From: Adenophora triphylla var. japonica
Lineage: Eukaryota; Streptophyta; Magnoliopsida; Asterales; Campanulaceae
NCBI GenBank assembly: GCA_022495995.1
Contig: JAFEMH010002556.1
Coordinates: 62,001 to 126,000 of the forward strand
Direction of reading: 5' to 3'
DNA: 64,000 nt
Part shown: positions 10,912-23,040 of the stretch, piece after piece
Position numbering within the stretch: position 1 is the first letter of the stretch
Layout of the letters: each line of letters opens with the position of its first letter
Made by a program: the position numbers and the translations under genes
Notes under the pieces: model-generated
Told to the model about the DNA's origin: nothing
Seen by the model: the letters and a program-made list of their open reading frames with translations, nothing else
Database searches by the model: none

Positions 10912-11401
10912 TCTAAAGAAAAAATGATAGTTTATATTTTCAATAAATATTTTATTGCTTAATATAAGAGTACTCGTTTCGATTCTTTAATATTGATGTT
11001 ACCAGTACATAAATTTCTAATATGAAGTCAATATTTAGATATTTTGACATTTTAGATCTACAGAAAAAATGGATTTTTTAGATTTTTTCAATATTTTTTT
11101 AGACAATTATGTATTGATCTAAAGTAAAATGATGGTTTATATTTTCAATAAATATTTTATTGCTTAAATATGTGTACTCGTTTCGATTCTTTAATATTGG
11201 TGTTACAAGATTATAAGTTTTGAATATGAAGTCATTGTTTAGATATTTTGATATTTTATATATAGATCTACAGAGAAAATGTAACCTCTTTTATTTTCAA
11301 TTAATATTTAGACAATTTATGTATAGATCTACGGATCTAAAGAATAAATGGTTTTTTTTTTTAATTTTCAATGAATCTTTTATGACTTAAAATAGGTGAA
11401 C
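10912..11401 (+). repeat. Tandem repeat, about 200 bp unit, split by the LARD insertion
   Basis: Two full units (about 10912-11110 and 11118-11320) share GATCTAAAG..AAAATGAT, ATTTTCAATAAATATTTTATTG, GTACTCGTTTCGATTC and TTAGATATTTTGA words. A third unit starts at about 11333 and is interrupted at 11401; its continuation, including TTTTGGTGTTACAA, resumes at 19964. The LARD element therefore inserted into the third unit. Confidence 0.8.
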
Positions 11402-13984
11402 TGTAACGACCCTAACCCTAGGCACTATTTTAATATAACATTATACGCTTTTAATATTAATGATTACTTTATATGTTTACTTTATATCTTTAAATTCTTA
11501 TATTAGGATAAAAGGATAAGGAAATAAATAAGGTTCTAGGAGAAAAATAATAATTGAAATAAATAAAGTAATAGAATGGAGTGGTAATAAAATGGACAAA
11601 TAAAATGTTGTTGGTTGGGAGAATTATTTTAATTTATGAAAGAATTGTGTAGGGAATTTTTGAGTGGGGGACAAATTCCCCCAAAACCCTCCCTCATTGA
11701 CCGGCCCCCCCCCCTTTCTCCCTTTATCATTTTCTACACTCCACCTCTCCTCCTTCTTCATCTTCTTCCTCCTCCCTTTCTCTCTCAAACTTTCCATGGA
11801 AACCATTGTTGGAGCTTCACCTTCCAAGGCCCCTCCCAAGATCAATCTTTCACCATTTTTAGATCCGGAGCACTTTTGGAATCGGGAGACCAAGAGGAAT
11901 TCATCAAGCCAAAGAAATCCATGATCCACCTCCCATTTTGAAGTAAGTTATTATGACCTTCCCTTCTATGTAATGTTCATGAATTAATTAAGGTTGTTCT
12001 TGTTATTAAAATGGTTGTTGATGCTTGGGAACTTTCTTGGATGATGAGAAATTTGGTAAGGAAATAAAATGTTGTTGTTGGTTAGGAAATGGGTCAAGAA
12101 AGTAAGTAAATGGGTTAATTAAATTAAGAAATCTATACTTGGAAAGTGATATTGAAATGGGTAGTGCTTCAAATGGTAATGATATAAGATTTAATCATTT
12201 TTGGGTTTCATGGCTTAGTATGGAATTGTTATGACTTTTTCCTCTTATAAATGATCATAAATTATAAATGTTGTTCTTGTTATATTAATGGGTGTTACAT
12301 GCTTTAGAACCTTACATGATTTGGAAAATGGGTAAATGAATTTGGTTGAGGATAATATTCTTGGAAGATGATTTAGAGGGTACAAAATGGATAAAATGTA
12401 GAATGATAAATAAATTAGAACTTCTCTACTTTGGGTTGCACGATTTAGGAGGAACTTAGTAAAGCTAGGAAATCTTCTTGTTGATCTTTAATTTTGAGTA
12501 GAAGGAAAACTTGGAAAGTGAAAGAAATTAGTAAGAGATTTCAATTTGGGGAAGCCTGGAAATGTTTGGATCCGGCACTTGGGAGGTCGCCCAAGGGCGT
12601 GAGCGGCCGCCCGTGTGTCCGGAGGATAGTGTGCCTTGTAAAGCCTCTTGGGCGGTCGCCCAAGAGGTATGGGCGATCGCCCAAGACCCCAGAAGTTTAA
12701 TTGTAAATACGAACCGGAAATGGTTAGCAACATTGTTTGGTCACTTATAGATTGTGACTCCCACTTGGTAAATTGAACTTGGATCTTCATAGAGACCTTG
12801 TATTATTGTATAAAGACCTTGTAGGATGGATTGATGGTATTTCCTTGCCTCACCTTGAGTTCGTATATATTGGTTATATTATGCATAGTGTGTTGATTTA
12901 TTGTTGCACTATGATATTGGTTGGACATGAGTATAATTACCATGTTGATATATTGTTATCCCTTTTTGTGGATTGTATTCAAGTATCTATTATGTGCTTG
13001 ATAATGTTGAATACTTGATATAGTATTGCTATCTTAATGATATCTTTGTTGTGGTATGTATCCCTACTTTGGATCATACAATGTTTGGTTAAGCAAGTAT
13101 GTTATTACTGTGCTTAGTTATGTAAATCCAGCTGGTATTGATTTATTTGTTTGTTGGACAATGTATGGAATTATAATGGCATCGAGCCAAGTCCATTATA
13201 ATTCATACATTGGTAACCCAATTGTCCCCCTTGTGTGGGATTTGTGGGCTAGCATCTCCTTTTGAGGTAGATGGTCTAGTTTCACGGGGATATATTTGTG
13301 TGTCGAATCCCTATGGTACTGTTATTGTTCATGGTTCCGGAACCGCTTCATCAACTTCTTCTTTGCTCGGATGTGTATATCCTTTTGGAGTTAAAACCTT
13401 GGCTCGGTATCCTTCTAAGTGTTACTTTATCGCACTTATATGTTGATATATTCATGATGAGTCGGTCGTTGTTTCCAACCGGTATGGGACGGTTGGCGCG
13501 CAGAGAGCCTCTCATATTATGTGAATATGTCTTGATGTGTTGCATATTATTTGGCATATTGCTGCATTCATAATAGCTTGCTTTGAGATTTATTCTCACC
13601 CCTCTCCCTTTCTTTGTTTTAGATTCCGAGACAGGTGGCCCACCAAGTAAGGGCGGTGAGGAGTTTGGAAGTTATATTGTGGGAATTGTCGGGTATGATT
13701 TGGTTGGTATAGAAAGTGTACTTGGGTATAATTCATTTATGGAATTGTAATTATAAATCCTTATTTTATGTTATAACCAAAGCCGTTTTGTAACTAAAAA
13801 CGTTTCTTACATTCTACGTTAGATAGCTATTTCTCCTTTGTAAAGGTGTAGAATTATTTTGAAATGGTTATAATAATTGTATTTATTTTCGAAGGTTAAT
13901 TAAAGATTTTAAAAGTTTTGAAAATTGGGTTTGCTTGAGGACGCTCCACTTGGGACACGTGTAGGTTCCGGGTCGGGGTCCTCA
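11402..13984 (+). repeat. 5' LTR of the LARD
   Basis: It aligns end to end with 17379-19961 with scattered substitutions and short indels. It contains a C-run near 11706, a GGTCGCCCAAG motif cluster at about 12585-12690, and a small hairpin CCAACC/GGTTGG with loop GGTATGGGAC (13475-13496). Short open frames at 11636-11941 are repeated in the other LTR and encode nothing recognisable. Confidence 0.93.
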
Positions 13985-16779
13985 AGGTTAGTATCGAGCT
14001 CGGTTAGAATTCTCGGGTAGAGTCTAGGCGAGTGAGAGTGTGCGATAACTTACGTCGAGAGTTTAATGCGAGGAATTTGTTCAAGGACGAGAAAATGATA
14101 TTAACCAACCAAGGAATCAAGGAAGGGTGAGTTATGGAAAGATAGATTCCTCCACCATCAATTGAGGTATTTTACTGTCTCGGGAGTTAGGGTTCATGCT
14201 TTTATAAATCCTCGTTCGTTCGTTCTCATGTGGCATTACCTTTCGTTGTTATTTGCATATGACCTAAGAGTTGCCTTATGTCTTTGGAGGTTCTACTCCG
14301 ATGGGGTCGTACCTCGAATCATCCTTAATTATCTTGGTAGTTGTGATTTAGTGGGCATGTGTTGCCGATGGATTTGGTCGAGTACCAATCCATGAATCAT
14401 CGTTATATTAATCCGAATTATGTGAGTAGTTGTTGTGTTTGAGGAGGACTCGCAATGAAGCGAGTCTCCTTATCTATGTTTGATTTGCCTCCGTGTGTGA
14501 TTGAGGCGGGTAAATTATAAATTGATGTTATGTCATATATGCGTAAATGTCGAAAGTATGGCCTAAGGAATGTGAAGGTTATTTGGATTGTGTGTTATAA
14601 TTGATTTAGAAGAACCTTGAATTATCTCGTATACCGATAAAGTGAATGAATTGGTAAACTCTTAGTTGAGGTTAGGTGTATGGCCTAATTAAGAGTAGTT
14701 TATGGTTGTATAGTTGCATGATTAGTTATTCATCGGGTGTCTCATACCGAAGACTAGAGATATGAGACTAGTGTTGAAAGTGATAATCTAAGTGGTGTTT
14801 TCTATGTGAGTTTCAAAATAGGTTTTCATCAAGTATCATACCCGGATGTTGAGATTTTGAGTGGCTATAAGGTACTAATTTGGTATTCGGATTCCTAGAT
14901 AGAGGACACTAATTAGGATGATGGACTTGATGATTCATCTTGGGAAAGTATTTGATAAAGCGTATAATTAGCTTAGCGACTCTCCGTAAGGATAAATTAG
15001 TACTATATTAGAAAAGATGATACTTGTTGGTTAATCAAAGGGTTATAGAGATCTTAAATAGGTAACTGTGAAGAATAAGTATTCGTTAGTACTTGTTGAC
15101 GATTTGTATGAATGATTTTAGAAACTAGTAGGATACTCAATAGTTATTAGTTGAATTTTCGGAGTGTTACAATTTCAGTGGAAAATTGCTTTAAGGATAT
15201 ACTTAAGACAACATTTATATTTAGTATGACCGTTTGATTTATGGATTGTGTACTAGTTATGGAGAGGTAAATAGGGTAAATGTGAAGAAGTATAATAGAT
15301 GTAGTTATTGGTGACTTATAGGGTCAACTTTAAATTGGTAAGACAGGCATATGGTTCGTTTTGAGAATTGATTATCATTAGTTGAGAAAATGAGGATGAA
15401 TCTTATTGGGAGACAGGATACTTTAGGATGGTTATATACTATAGTTCGACTTAGTTACGTGAATCACATGAGGGATTTGTGTGATGCTTGAAAGATATTG
15501 ACGTTGTACGGATTTTAAGTTGTTGATGGTTATGGAGAGTTAAGTTAGATTATACCGTAATGTTTAATTGAAATTTGGGAATGATTGATCTATGTGAATT
15601 CCGATTATATTTTCTCTCGATTTAGAAAATTATGGTATTTAATTGGGAACTAGATGTTGCAATACGTTGTTACTAAGTACAATACCAATATTAAAGGTAG
15701 GGAATAGATGACTCAAATTAAGTAAAAGTGTTGAATATACAACTTGAGGAATTATTGAATTGAGGATGATTTACCTAGTTTATAAGCTTAATGATTGTTT
15801 AGTGTTATTTATCGGAAATAGTAATAGTATGGCAAGATTGTGTTTTCTTATAGAGAAATTAACTAAGTATAAATATCATAAGTGGTGGCTATACTATAAA
15901 TAGAGATCAAACAAGAATATTATGTGGTATTGTTTAATTGTGTTTTAACAATTGAAGGTGTGTGTTGAACTTCGGTGTGAGCATTTGTACCCTTCGGGGA
16001 TAATTGATTTAATAAGGTCGGTGAACCGTTTTTGTGTACATTAAAATCTGTGAGTAATTTAACTATCTACAACTGGTATGGGACGGTTGTAGATAATTAA
16101 ATCACTCGAGTTATTTTTGGTAGCTTATCAAAAATTTTTTAAAAATTTTCTTAAAAGTGTGAGTGGTTTAGTTAATTAAAACTGGTATGGGCCGGTTTTA
16201 AATAAATAAACCATTCGGGTCTCTTTGAATCTCTTTTTTATATTATCCTTTGGAATTCTGAAAGATGTTGTAAATTTTTGAAAGACTTGATATTCTGAAG
16301 ATATAAGTTGTACTGAATTAAGTAAAAAGGCAACCTAGTTTCCCCTATAATGATTTATTGTATTCAAGTTTTGATCTGAGAAATGATTTGATATGTGGGG
16401 TTATTATGGTGTTGGTCACAGTAGACTTGGTTTTTGTTTTGGTGTTGGAACGGCTCCGTTGTGGGCGGCCAACCATTTGATTTGAATATTGATCTGTCTC
16501 TGGACCTGAAAATAAGTGGAACATTGAATTGTGTTATATAGTCGACCAAAGGTCCCGTTTATAGAATCATGATCTTATTAGCATGTTCATATTTATTGTT
16601 TCTTGGGCAGTTATTTAATGTTTATATCATGAGATATTTATTGATAAAGTCCTCACATATGTTAGGGGATCGTTTAGTTGTATAAAACCCTAGTATTAAA
16701 TGGATTGGATAGACCTCATTTGGGAAAGTCCTTTTGGAATGTAGGAATGTTATTGAGTTTAACCTTGTGAAAATTGAGA
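13985..16779 (+). other. LARD interior, decayed, mostly unrecognisable
   Basis: A mutated primer-site-like GTATCGAGCTCGGTT lies at about 13991-14005. The rest is AT-rich without long ORFs. A GGAGGACTCGC/GCGAGTCTCC inverted repeat is at about 14444-14472. Two larger hairpins with a shared loop are listed separately. Gag, protease and reverse transcriptase could not be recognised. Confidence 0.6.
16050..16219 (+). repeat. Two hairpins with a conserved loop and different stems
   Basis: Hairpin 1 (16050-16110) has stem CTACAAC/GTTGTAG extended outward with few mismatches. Hairpin 2 (16159-16219) has stem TAAAAC/GTTTTA, also extended. Both carry the loop (C/T)GGTATGGG(A/C)CG, which is also the loop of the CCAACC/GGTTGG hairpin in each LTR. 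The stems differ in sequence but keep pairing. Confidence 0.75.
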
Positions 16780-17340
16780 AATTATTACGTATTGTTGAGG
16801 ATATGCTACGGGCATGTACAATGGATTTTGGTAGTCGATAGGTTGTATGATTATCAGTGGTTGGATGCGTATGATAACAGTTATTATTCTAACTTTGAAA
16901 TAAAATCGTATGAGGCGTGGTTAGGGAAGAAAATGTCGATCTCTAATTTGTTGGGTTGAGATTAGAGAAGCAAGGCCTAAGGTAGATTGGCGCCAAAATT
17001 TGTTAATCCATTTGAAGTTTTAGAAAGGGTTGGTGATTTGGCTTATAGACTGACTTGGAAAAGCTTATAGAGTATTTGAAGTTTTAATGTGATATTGTAA
17101 TGTATTTGGTGACATAAGTTGTAATACCTTATTTAATTATATTTTCATCGAGATCGGAAAATTCGTGTTAGTGATAATTGTATAAGTACGCTTGGATCAT
17201 TAAGTGGTAATGTCATACTATTAATGGAATTAGAAATTTAATTTCTTTGGGAGAAGGATCACAACATTGAAGAGACTATTTGGAAATTGAAGTTGAGGTA
17301 TACATGAAACCGAGGCGGGTTGATCGCTAGGTAAGTGACA
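16780..17340 (+). pseudogene. Decayed integrase C-terminus and chromodomain
   Basis: Translation in shifting frames gives VEDMLRACTMDFG, then YDNSYYSNFEIKSYEAWLG, the end of a gypsy integrase core, then LAPKFVNPFEVLERVGDLA and YRL, the region before a chromodomain, and finally HNIEETIWKLKLRYT, a chromodomain remnant, at about 17260-17305. Many stops and frameshifts interrupt it. This identifies the parent element as a chromovirus. Confidence 0.7.
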
Positions 17341-17378
17341 AATAAATTCGGGACGAATTTTCTTTAAGGGGGAGTGAG

Positions 17379-19963
17379 TGTAACGACCCTAACCCTAGGC
17401 ACTATTTTAATATAACATTATACGCTTTTAATATTAATGATTACTTTATATGTTTACTTTATATCTTTAAATTCTTATATTAGGATAAAAGGATAAGGAA
17501 ATAAATAAGGTTCTAGGAGAAAATAATAATTGAAATAAATAAAGTAATAGAATGGAGTGGTAATAAAATGGACAAATAAAATGTTGTTGGTTGGGAGAAT
17601 TATTTTAATTTATGAAAGAATTGTGTAGGGAATTTTTGAGTGGGGGACAAATTCCCCCAAAACCCTCCCTCATTGACCGGCCCCCCCCCCCTTTTCTCCC
17701 TTTATCATTTTCTACACTCCACCTCTCCTCCTTCTTCATCTTCTTCCTCCTCCCTTTCTCTCTCAAACTTTCCATGGAAACCATTGTTGGAGCTTCACCT
17801 TCCAAGGCCCCTCCCAAGATCAATCTTTCACCATTTTTAGATCCGGGAGCACTTTTGGAATCGGGAGACCAAGAGGAATTCATCAAGCCAAAGAAATCCA
17901 TGATCCACCTCCCATTTTGAAGTAAGTTATTATGACCTTCCCTTCTATGTAATGTTCATGAATTAATTAAGGTTGTTCTTGTTATTAAAATGGTTGTTGA
18001 TGCTTGGGAACTTTCTTGGATGATGAGAAATTTGGTAAGGAAATAGAATGTTGTTGTTGGTTAGGAAATGGGTCAAGAAAGTAAGTAAATGGGTTAATTA
18101 AATTAAGAAATCTATACTTGGAAAGTGATATTGAAATGGGTAGTGCTTCAAATGGTAATGATATAAGATTTAATCATTTTTGGGTTTCATGGCTTAGTAT
18201 GGAATTGTTATGACTTTTTCCTCTTATAAATGATCATAAATTATAAATGTTGTTCTTGTTATATTAATGGGTGTTACATGCTTTAGAACCTTACATGATT
18301 TGGAAAATGGGTAAATGAATTTGGTTGAGGATAATATTCTTGGAAGATGATTTAGAGGGTACAAAATGGATAAAATGTAGAATGATAAATAAATTAGAAC
18401 TTCTCTACTTTGGGTTGCACGATTTAGGAGGAACTTAGTAAAGCTAGGAAATCTTCTTGTTGATCTTTAATTTTGAGTAGAAGGAAAACTTGGAAAGTGA
18501 AAGAAATTAGTAAGAGATTTCAATTTGGGGAAGCCTGGAAATGTTTGGATCCGCACTGGGCGGTCGCCCAAGGGGGCGTGAGCGGCCGCCCATGTGTCCA
18601 GAGGATAGTGTGCCTTGTAAAGCCTCTTGGGCGGTCGCCCAAGAGGTATGGGCGGTCGCCCAAGACCCCAGGAAGTTTAATTGTAAATCTGAACCGGAAA
18701 TGGTTAGCAACATTGTTTGGTCACTTATAGATGGTGACTCCCAATTGGTAAGTGAACTTGGATTTTCATAGAGACCTTGTATTATTGTATATGACCTTGT
18801 AGGATGGATTGATTGTACTTCCTTGCCTTACATTGAGTTCATATACATTGTTATATTATGCATAGTGTGTTGATCAATTGTTGCACTATGATATTGGTTG
18901 GACATGAGTATAATTACCATGTTGATATATTGTTATCCCTTTTTGTGGATTGTATTCAAGTATCTATTATGTGCTTGATAATGTTGAATACTTGATATAG
19001 TATTGCTATCTTAATGATATGTTTGTGGTATGTATCCCTACTTTGGATCATACAATGTTTGGTTAAGCAAGTATGTTATTACCGTGCTTAGTTATGTAAA
19101 TCCAAATTGGTATTGATTTATTTGTTTGTTGGACAATGTATGGAATTATAATGGCATCGAGCCAAGTCCATTATAATTCATACATTGGTAACCCAATTGT
19201 CCCCCTTGTGTGGGATTTGTGGGCTAGCATCTCCTTTTGAGGTAGATGGTCTAGTTTCACCGGGGATACGACCTGTGTCGAATCCCTATGGTACTGTTAT
19301 TGTTCATGGTTCCGGAACCGCTCATCAATCAAGCTGCCGCCGCTCGGATGTGTATATCCTTTTGGAGTTAAAACCTTGGCTCAAGATCCTTCTAAGTGTT
19401 ACTTTATCGCACTTATATGTTGATATATTCATGATGAGTGGTCGTTGTTTCCAACCTAGATGGGACGGTTGGCGGCAGTGGAGCCTCTCATATTATGTGA
19501 ATATGTCTTGATGTGTTGCATATTATTTGGCATATTGTCGCATTCATAATAGCTTGTGAGATTTATTCTCACCCCTCTCCCCTTTACCGTTTTTAGATTC
19601 TCGAGACAGCGGCCCACCAAGTAAGGGCGGTGAGGAGTTTGGAAGTTATATTGTGGGAATTGTCGGGGTATGATTTGGTTGGTATAGAAAGTGTACTTGG
19701 GTATAATTCATTTATGGAATTGTAATTATAAATCCTTATTTTATGTTATAACCAAAGCCGTTTTGTAACTAAAAACGTTTCTTACATTCTACGTTAGATA
19801 GCTATTTCTCCTTTGTAAAGGTGTAGAATTATTTTGAAATGGTTATAATAATTGTATTTATTTTCGAAGGTTAATTAAAGATTTTAAAAGTTTTTGAAAA
19901 TTGGGTTTGCTTGAGGACGCTCCAGCTTGGGACACGTGTAGGTTCCGGGTCGGGGTCCTCACA
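17379..19963 (+). repeat. 3' LTR of the LARD
   Basis: It starts TGTAACGACC after the polypurine tract (17363-17378) and ends TCCTCACA before TGAAC. The GGTCGCCC cluster at 18560-18665 has three GGGCGGTCGCCCAAG copies, one more perfect than in the 5' LTR. The CCAACC/GGTTGG hairpin is kept at 19451-19472. Confidence 0.93.
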
Positions 19964-19968
19964 TGAAC

Positions 19969-20660
19969 TTTGTCTAGTGATTTTATTTTGGTGTTACAAC
20001 TACATACCCCATGGTTTTGATGCTTTCAATTTAGAGTATGATTTAACAATTATATTTACTACTTATTAAATGGTGTATACATGATCTCATTATGTGTATT
20101 TGTTATTTGTAATTTCAGGGCTTCATTTGGTCCAGGTGCCAGCTCATATTCGAGAAAACCATGGATGGTATAAATTAGCACCCTTATCATTTTTCTTTGT
20201 TTGCTAGTATTGTTGTTTGGTACCTCGGTAGCAGTTGCTACCTTCCACCACTAATTATCAACTTTTGAGAAAGTTCAACAATGAAACAACTTTCAACTTA
20301 TTATTCATTGATATAGAAACTAATACTAAACAATATTTTATTTCTGATGTGCATAACTAATATTAATGCTTGAGGCTTTCATTGTGGAATACTGGTATAT
20401 CCATTCTGGAAAAATATGTCAATCAAAATGTTGTTATATATTGTTCACAAAAATTGATTTGTGTGTGTTGTGTGTGTTTGGGTGGGGGTGGGGGGGGGGA
20501 TGGACAAACTTCAGAAAAAAAACCTATAATTTTTATTTTTTTTTGGAATTTATGCGTATTTTTTAGCGAACTTGCTCCCTACTCATTACCTTCATGCTAT
20601 ATTTCCTTCAGGTTTTTGCATTCTACGTTTTAATCTTTAGGTTTCTATTTTATGCAACAG
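19969..20660 (+). other. Remainder of split tandem repeat and intron-like sequence
   Basis: After the repeat remnant, a TTTCAG acceptor at 20113-20118 precedes a 49 bp GC-richer stretch (20119-20167) that ends at a GTATAA donor. It could be a small exon, but I do not recognise its product. A GT/G-rich tract is at 20461-20499. The rest is AT-rich and intron-like. Confidence 0.4.
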
Positions 20661-20897
20661 AAAGATTTTGACTTGGTATGGTGTCGCGGTACAGTCAAGG
20701 AAAAGATATTTGAGCCATGGATGGATGTGATGAAAAGCGACGGTTGCAAATTTTTCGAGGAAAGAAGAGTAACAGATGTCTTCTTTGATGAGGAAATGGG
20801 GTGTATCACAGAAGTTGTGTGGGGGAAAGAAGGTATAAAAACTGATGATGTAATCTTGGCCATTAGAGTCTACACTGTAGGAAATTATTCAAAACAG
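20661..20897 (+). pseudogene. Exon of a FAD/NAD(P)-binding oxidoreductase-like gene, isolated fragment
   Basis: A CAACAG acceptor and an AACAG/GTAGGT donor bound a 237 bp open frame of 79 codons. It starts KDFDLVWCRGTVKEKIFEPW and includes FFEERRVTDVFFDEEMG and TDDVILAI. This resembles plant amine-oxidase/zeta-carotene-desaturase-like flavoproteins, in which a WCRG..EKIF.PW segment precedes a redox-cofactor binding ILA(V/I)G. Here the usual glycine after ILA(V/I) is replaced by Arg. No neighbouring exons are recognised, so it is probably a relic or captured exon. The family assignment is from memory of the motif pattern. Confidence 0.5.
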
Positions 20898-21448
20898 GTA
20901 GGTTTTAATTGTTGTACATCTAATCTTTCGGTCCAGGCACAGTTCAAACTTAACAGTCCACAATTTTTAAGCAAATTTGGATATTCTTCTCTTCTGAGAT
21001 TTGCTTCTTGTTAAGGCCTTACTATCTCAAAACAGGTAGGTTTTAATTGTTGTACATCTTAATTAACATGGAAGATCTGTGGAACTTCATATGATTAGAC
21101 TCAGAATTCATAACATGCATGGTTTAATATTAGAAAATGTGAATGGTTATTTCTTTATTTTCGTAAATCTGAGTAAAGCTAAATATTTTCAAAATAGGTT
21201 ATTTTTTAAAAAAAAATTGTATCAATAGTATTTTTTACTAACTTTGAATTTATTTCTGGGCTCTAATAATAGATTTGTGCAAGATATGATCATTTGTGCC
21301 ATTGATGGACCAAATTTTAAAGATTTTTTCTATCTGGCCAGAAAACATTACTATCAAAATAAATTATTATTTTTTTTAAAAATCAAAAATCTAAGTAAAC
21401 GTCATTATCAACAAAATAGGTTATTTTATTCACTTTAGTTTTTTAATA
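20898..21448. other. Intron-like AT-rich DNA, no gene seen
   Basis: A near repeat of the donor context (AAAACAGGTAGGTTTTAATTG) occurs at about 20890 and again at about 21030, suggesting a local duplication of about 140 bp. No other feature is supported. Confidence 0.5.
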
Positions 21449-21705
21449 CTCCCTCCGTCCCATATTACCTTACCCATTTTGCTATTTTGGGCGTCCCACT
21501 TTAAAGTCACACTTTTCTAAAAAGGAAATATTTTAATACTTCTTTATTCATGGGATCCACTTGTCATACTCACAACACTTTTCAAATTTACTATTCTCTC
21601 CACTCATTCTCTCTCCTACCCACTCACAACTCCTACTTTAATAACATTATTCCTTATTTTTCGTTCTCAACAGTAAACGAGTAAGCTATTATGGGACGGA
21701 GGGAG
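21449..21705. mobile_element. Stowaway MITE
   Basis: Termini CTCCCTCCGTCCCATA and TATGGGACGGAGGGAG are perfect inverses, flanked by TA (21447-21448 and 21706-21707). The 257 bp interior has no coding sequence. Confidence 0.93.
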
Positions 21706-21707
21706 TA

Positions 21708-22301
21708 TTTAGTATGGGTCACATAATTTGAATTGGGACAACTTTCAGAAATTGGGCCATTGCTGGACCTTCATTCCTTAAGCATTTTGTAGTAGGATTA
21801 TCAAAAGAGTCCAGAAAATGCATAGAAAATGGATTTTTCAAAATTAAAAGAAAACCAATTAGAATACATACCATTTACTACTTGGTTAAACTTTCTTTTG
21901 ACGCCAATAGTGGTTGATCTTGTGACCTTCATCATGCAATTTCTTTATGTGAATCTACTTTTTTCAAATTGGACAAATAAAATAAGTAGAATATTATTTG
22001 TGAATGGTGTTTACCTGATGTGATATATGGAGGGGGAATAAAGAAGATGGGCAACCTTATATAGAGAGAAACTTAAGAGACTATATATCATTATGGGACA
22101 AACTACTTGAAGCATGAGCTATTAGTTAATTATTATGCTGCTAATAAATAATACTCTATAACTTTATTTATTATGCTGCCAAAAATAGTTAATTATTAAT
22201 TTTATAAAAATGTTTTTTTACATAAATCGATATGATATAAAATGAATTATGTGTACACTCTTAATCTGATTATAATAGATTACTTGTAAAAATAACATAT
22301 A
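21708..22301. other. AT-rich spacer
   Basis: No gene, RNA or transposon end was recognised. Only short open frames occur. Confidence 0.5.
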
Positions 22302-22580
22302 CTCCCTCCATCCCATTAATAACTTCACTTTTTGCCAAAACGGGTGTTCCGTTAAAAGCTTCACCTTTCCTAAAATGGCCAAGAATCTTTACTATTCCAC
22401 CCACTAATTCTCTCTCCTACTTTACTTTTACACTCACAATATTTTTCAAATTTACTATTCCCTCCACTCATTCTCTCTCCTATTTTATTTTTATACTCAC
22501 AACACTTTCTCCTCTCTCCTATTTTCCTTAATTTGTGTGCCAAGCCCAACATGGTGAACTTATTAATGGGACGTAGGGAG
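22302..22580. mobile_element. Stowaway MITE
   Basis: Termini CTCCCTCCATCCCATTAATA and TATTAATGGGACGTAGGGAG lie within TA flanks; the length is 279 bp. It shares the CACTCATTCTCTCTCCTA interior with the copies at 21449 and 34660. Confidence 0.92.
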
Positions 22581-22770
22581 TATAGATTATATTTGGCCCA
22601 ACTGTTAAAATAGGTGTATAGTTTTATATGAAACAATAGAGCAATATATGGTTCTGAACGGGATGATGTTATATATCTAAAATTATTATGGTGTCATCTA
22701 TATTGGTTTCTTGGTTGCTGGTTTTGCTATTGCGACAAACTGTGATAGCAATGGACTATCTTTTAATCTT

Positions 22771-23040
22771 TAAATTTAAATTGGACTGAGCTCTAATAAT
22801 TATTTGTGTTTGATTGTGTACAGGTTGCAGAAATGTCTAACCAACTAATGTTGTAAACTGTTTTTATTTCATTCGTTTTTAATAATATATTTTATGACAT
22901 TTATTTTTTAAATTTGAAATGGACTGAGCTCTAATAATTATTTATGTTTGATTGTGTACAGGTTGCAGAAAAGTCCAACCAACTAATGTTGAAAACTGTT
23001 CTTATTCCATTCGTTTTTAATGATATATTTTTATGACAAA
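22771..23040 (+). repeat. Tandem duplication, about 138 bp unit, with acceptor-like site
   Basis: Units 22771-22908 and 22909-23040 share GGACTGAGCTCTAATAATTA, TTTGATTGTGTACAG and GTTGCAGAAA.GTC.AACCAAC. Each holds a good 3' splice site (TGTACAG) followed by GTTGCAGAA. A partial coding meaning (VAEMSNQLML then stop) is possible but unsupported. Confidence 0.8.

Larger units (their letters stand above)
11402..19963 (+). mobile_element. LARD-like Ty3/gypsy (Tekay/Del-type) derivative with giant LTRs
   Basis: Two direct repeats of about 2583 bp start TGTAACGACCCTAACC and enclose a 3.4 kb interior. A 5 bp duplication TGAAC flanks the element (11397-11401 and 19964-19968). The interior has no intact ORF but ends with decayed integrase and chromodomain text and a TTTAAGGGGGAG polypurine tract. 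The TGTAACGACC start, long LTRs and chromodomain point to the Tekay/Del chromovirus clade. The size and missing genes fit a LARD. The last two bases of the 5' LTR (AG) differ from those of the 3' LTR (CA). Confidence 0.9.

Noticed and set aside
11624..11941. Overlapping ~100-codon frames, repeated at 17605-17920
   Set aside because: They lie in the two LTRs of the LARD, on both strands, with frame differences between copies, so they are not conserved genes.
16774..16959. 61-codon frame as a separate gene
   Set aside because: Its end matches the gypsy integrase NNSYHS..FEALYG region, so it is a pol relic of the LARD.
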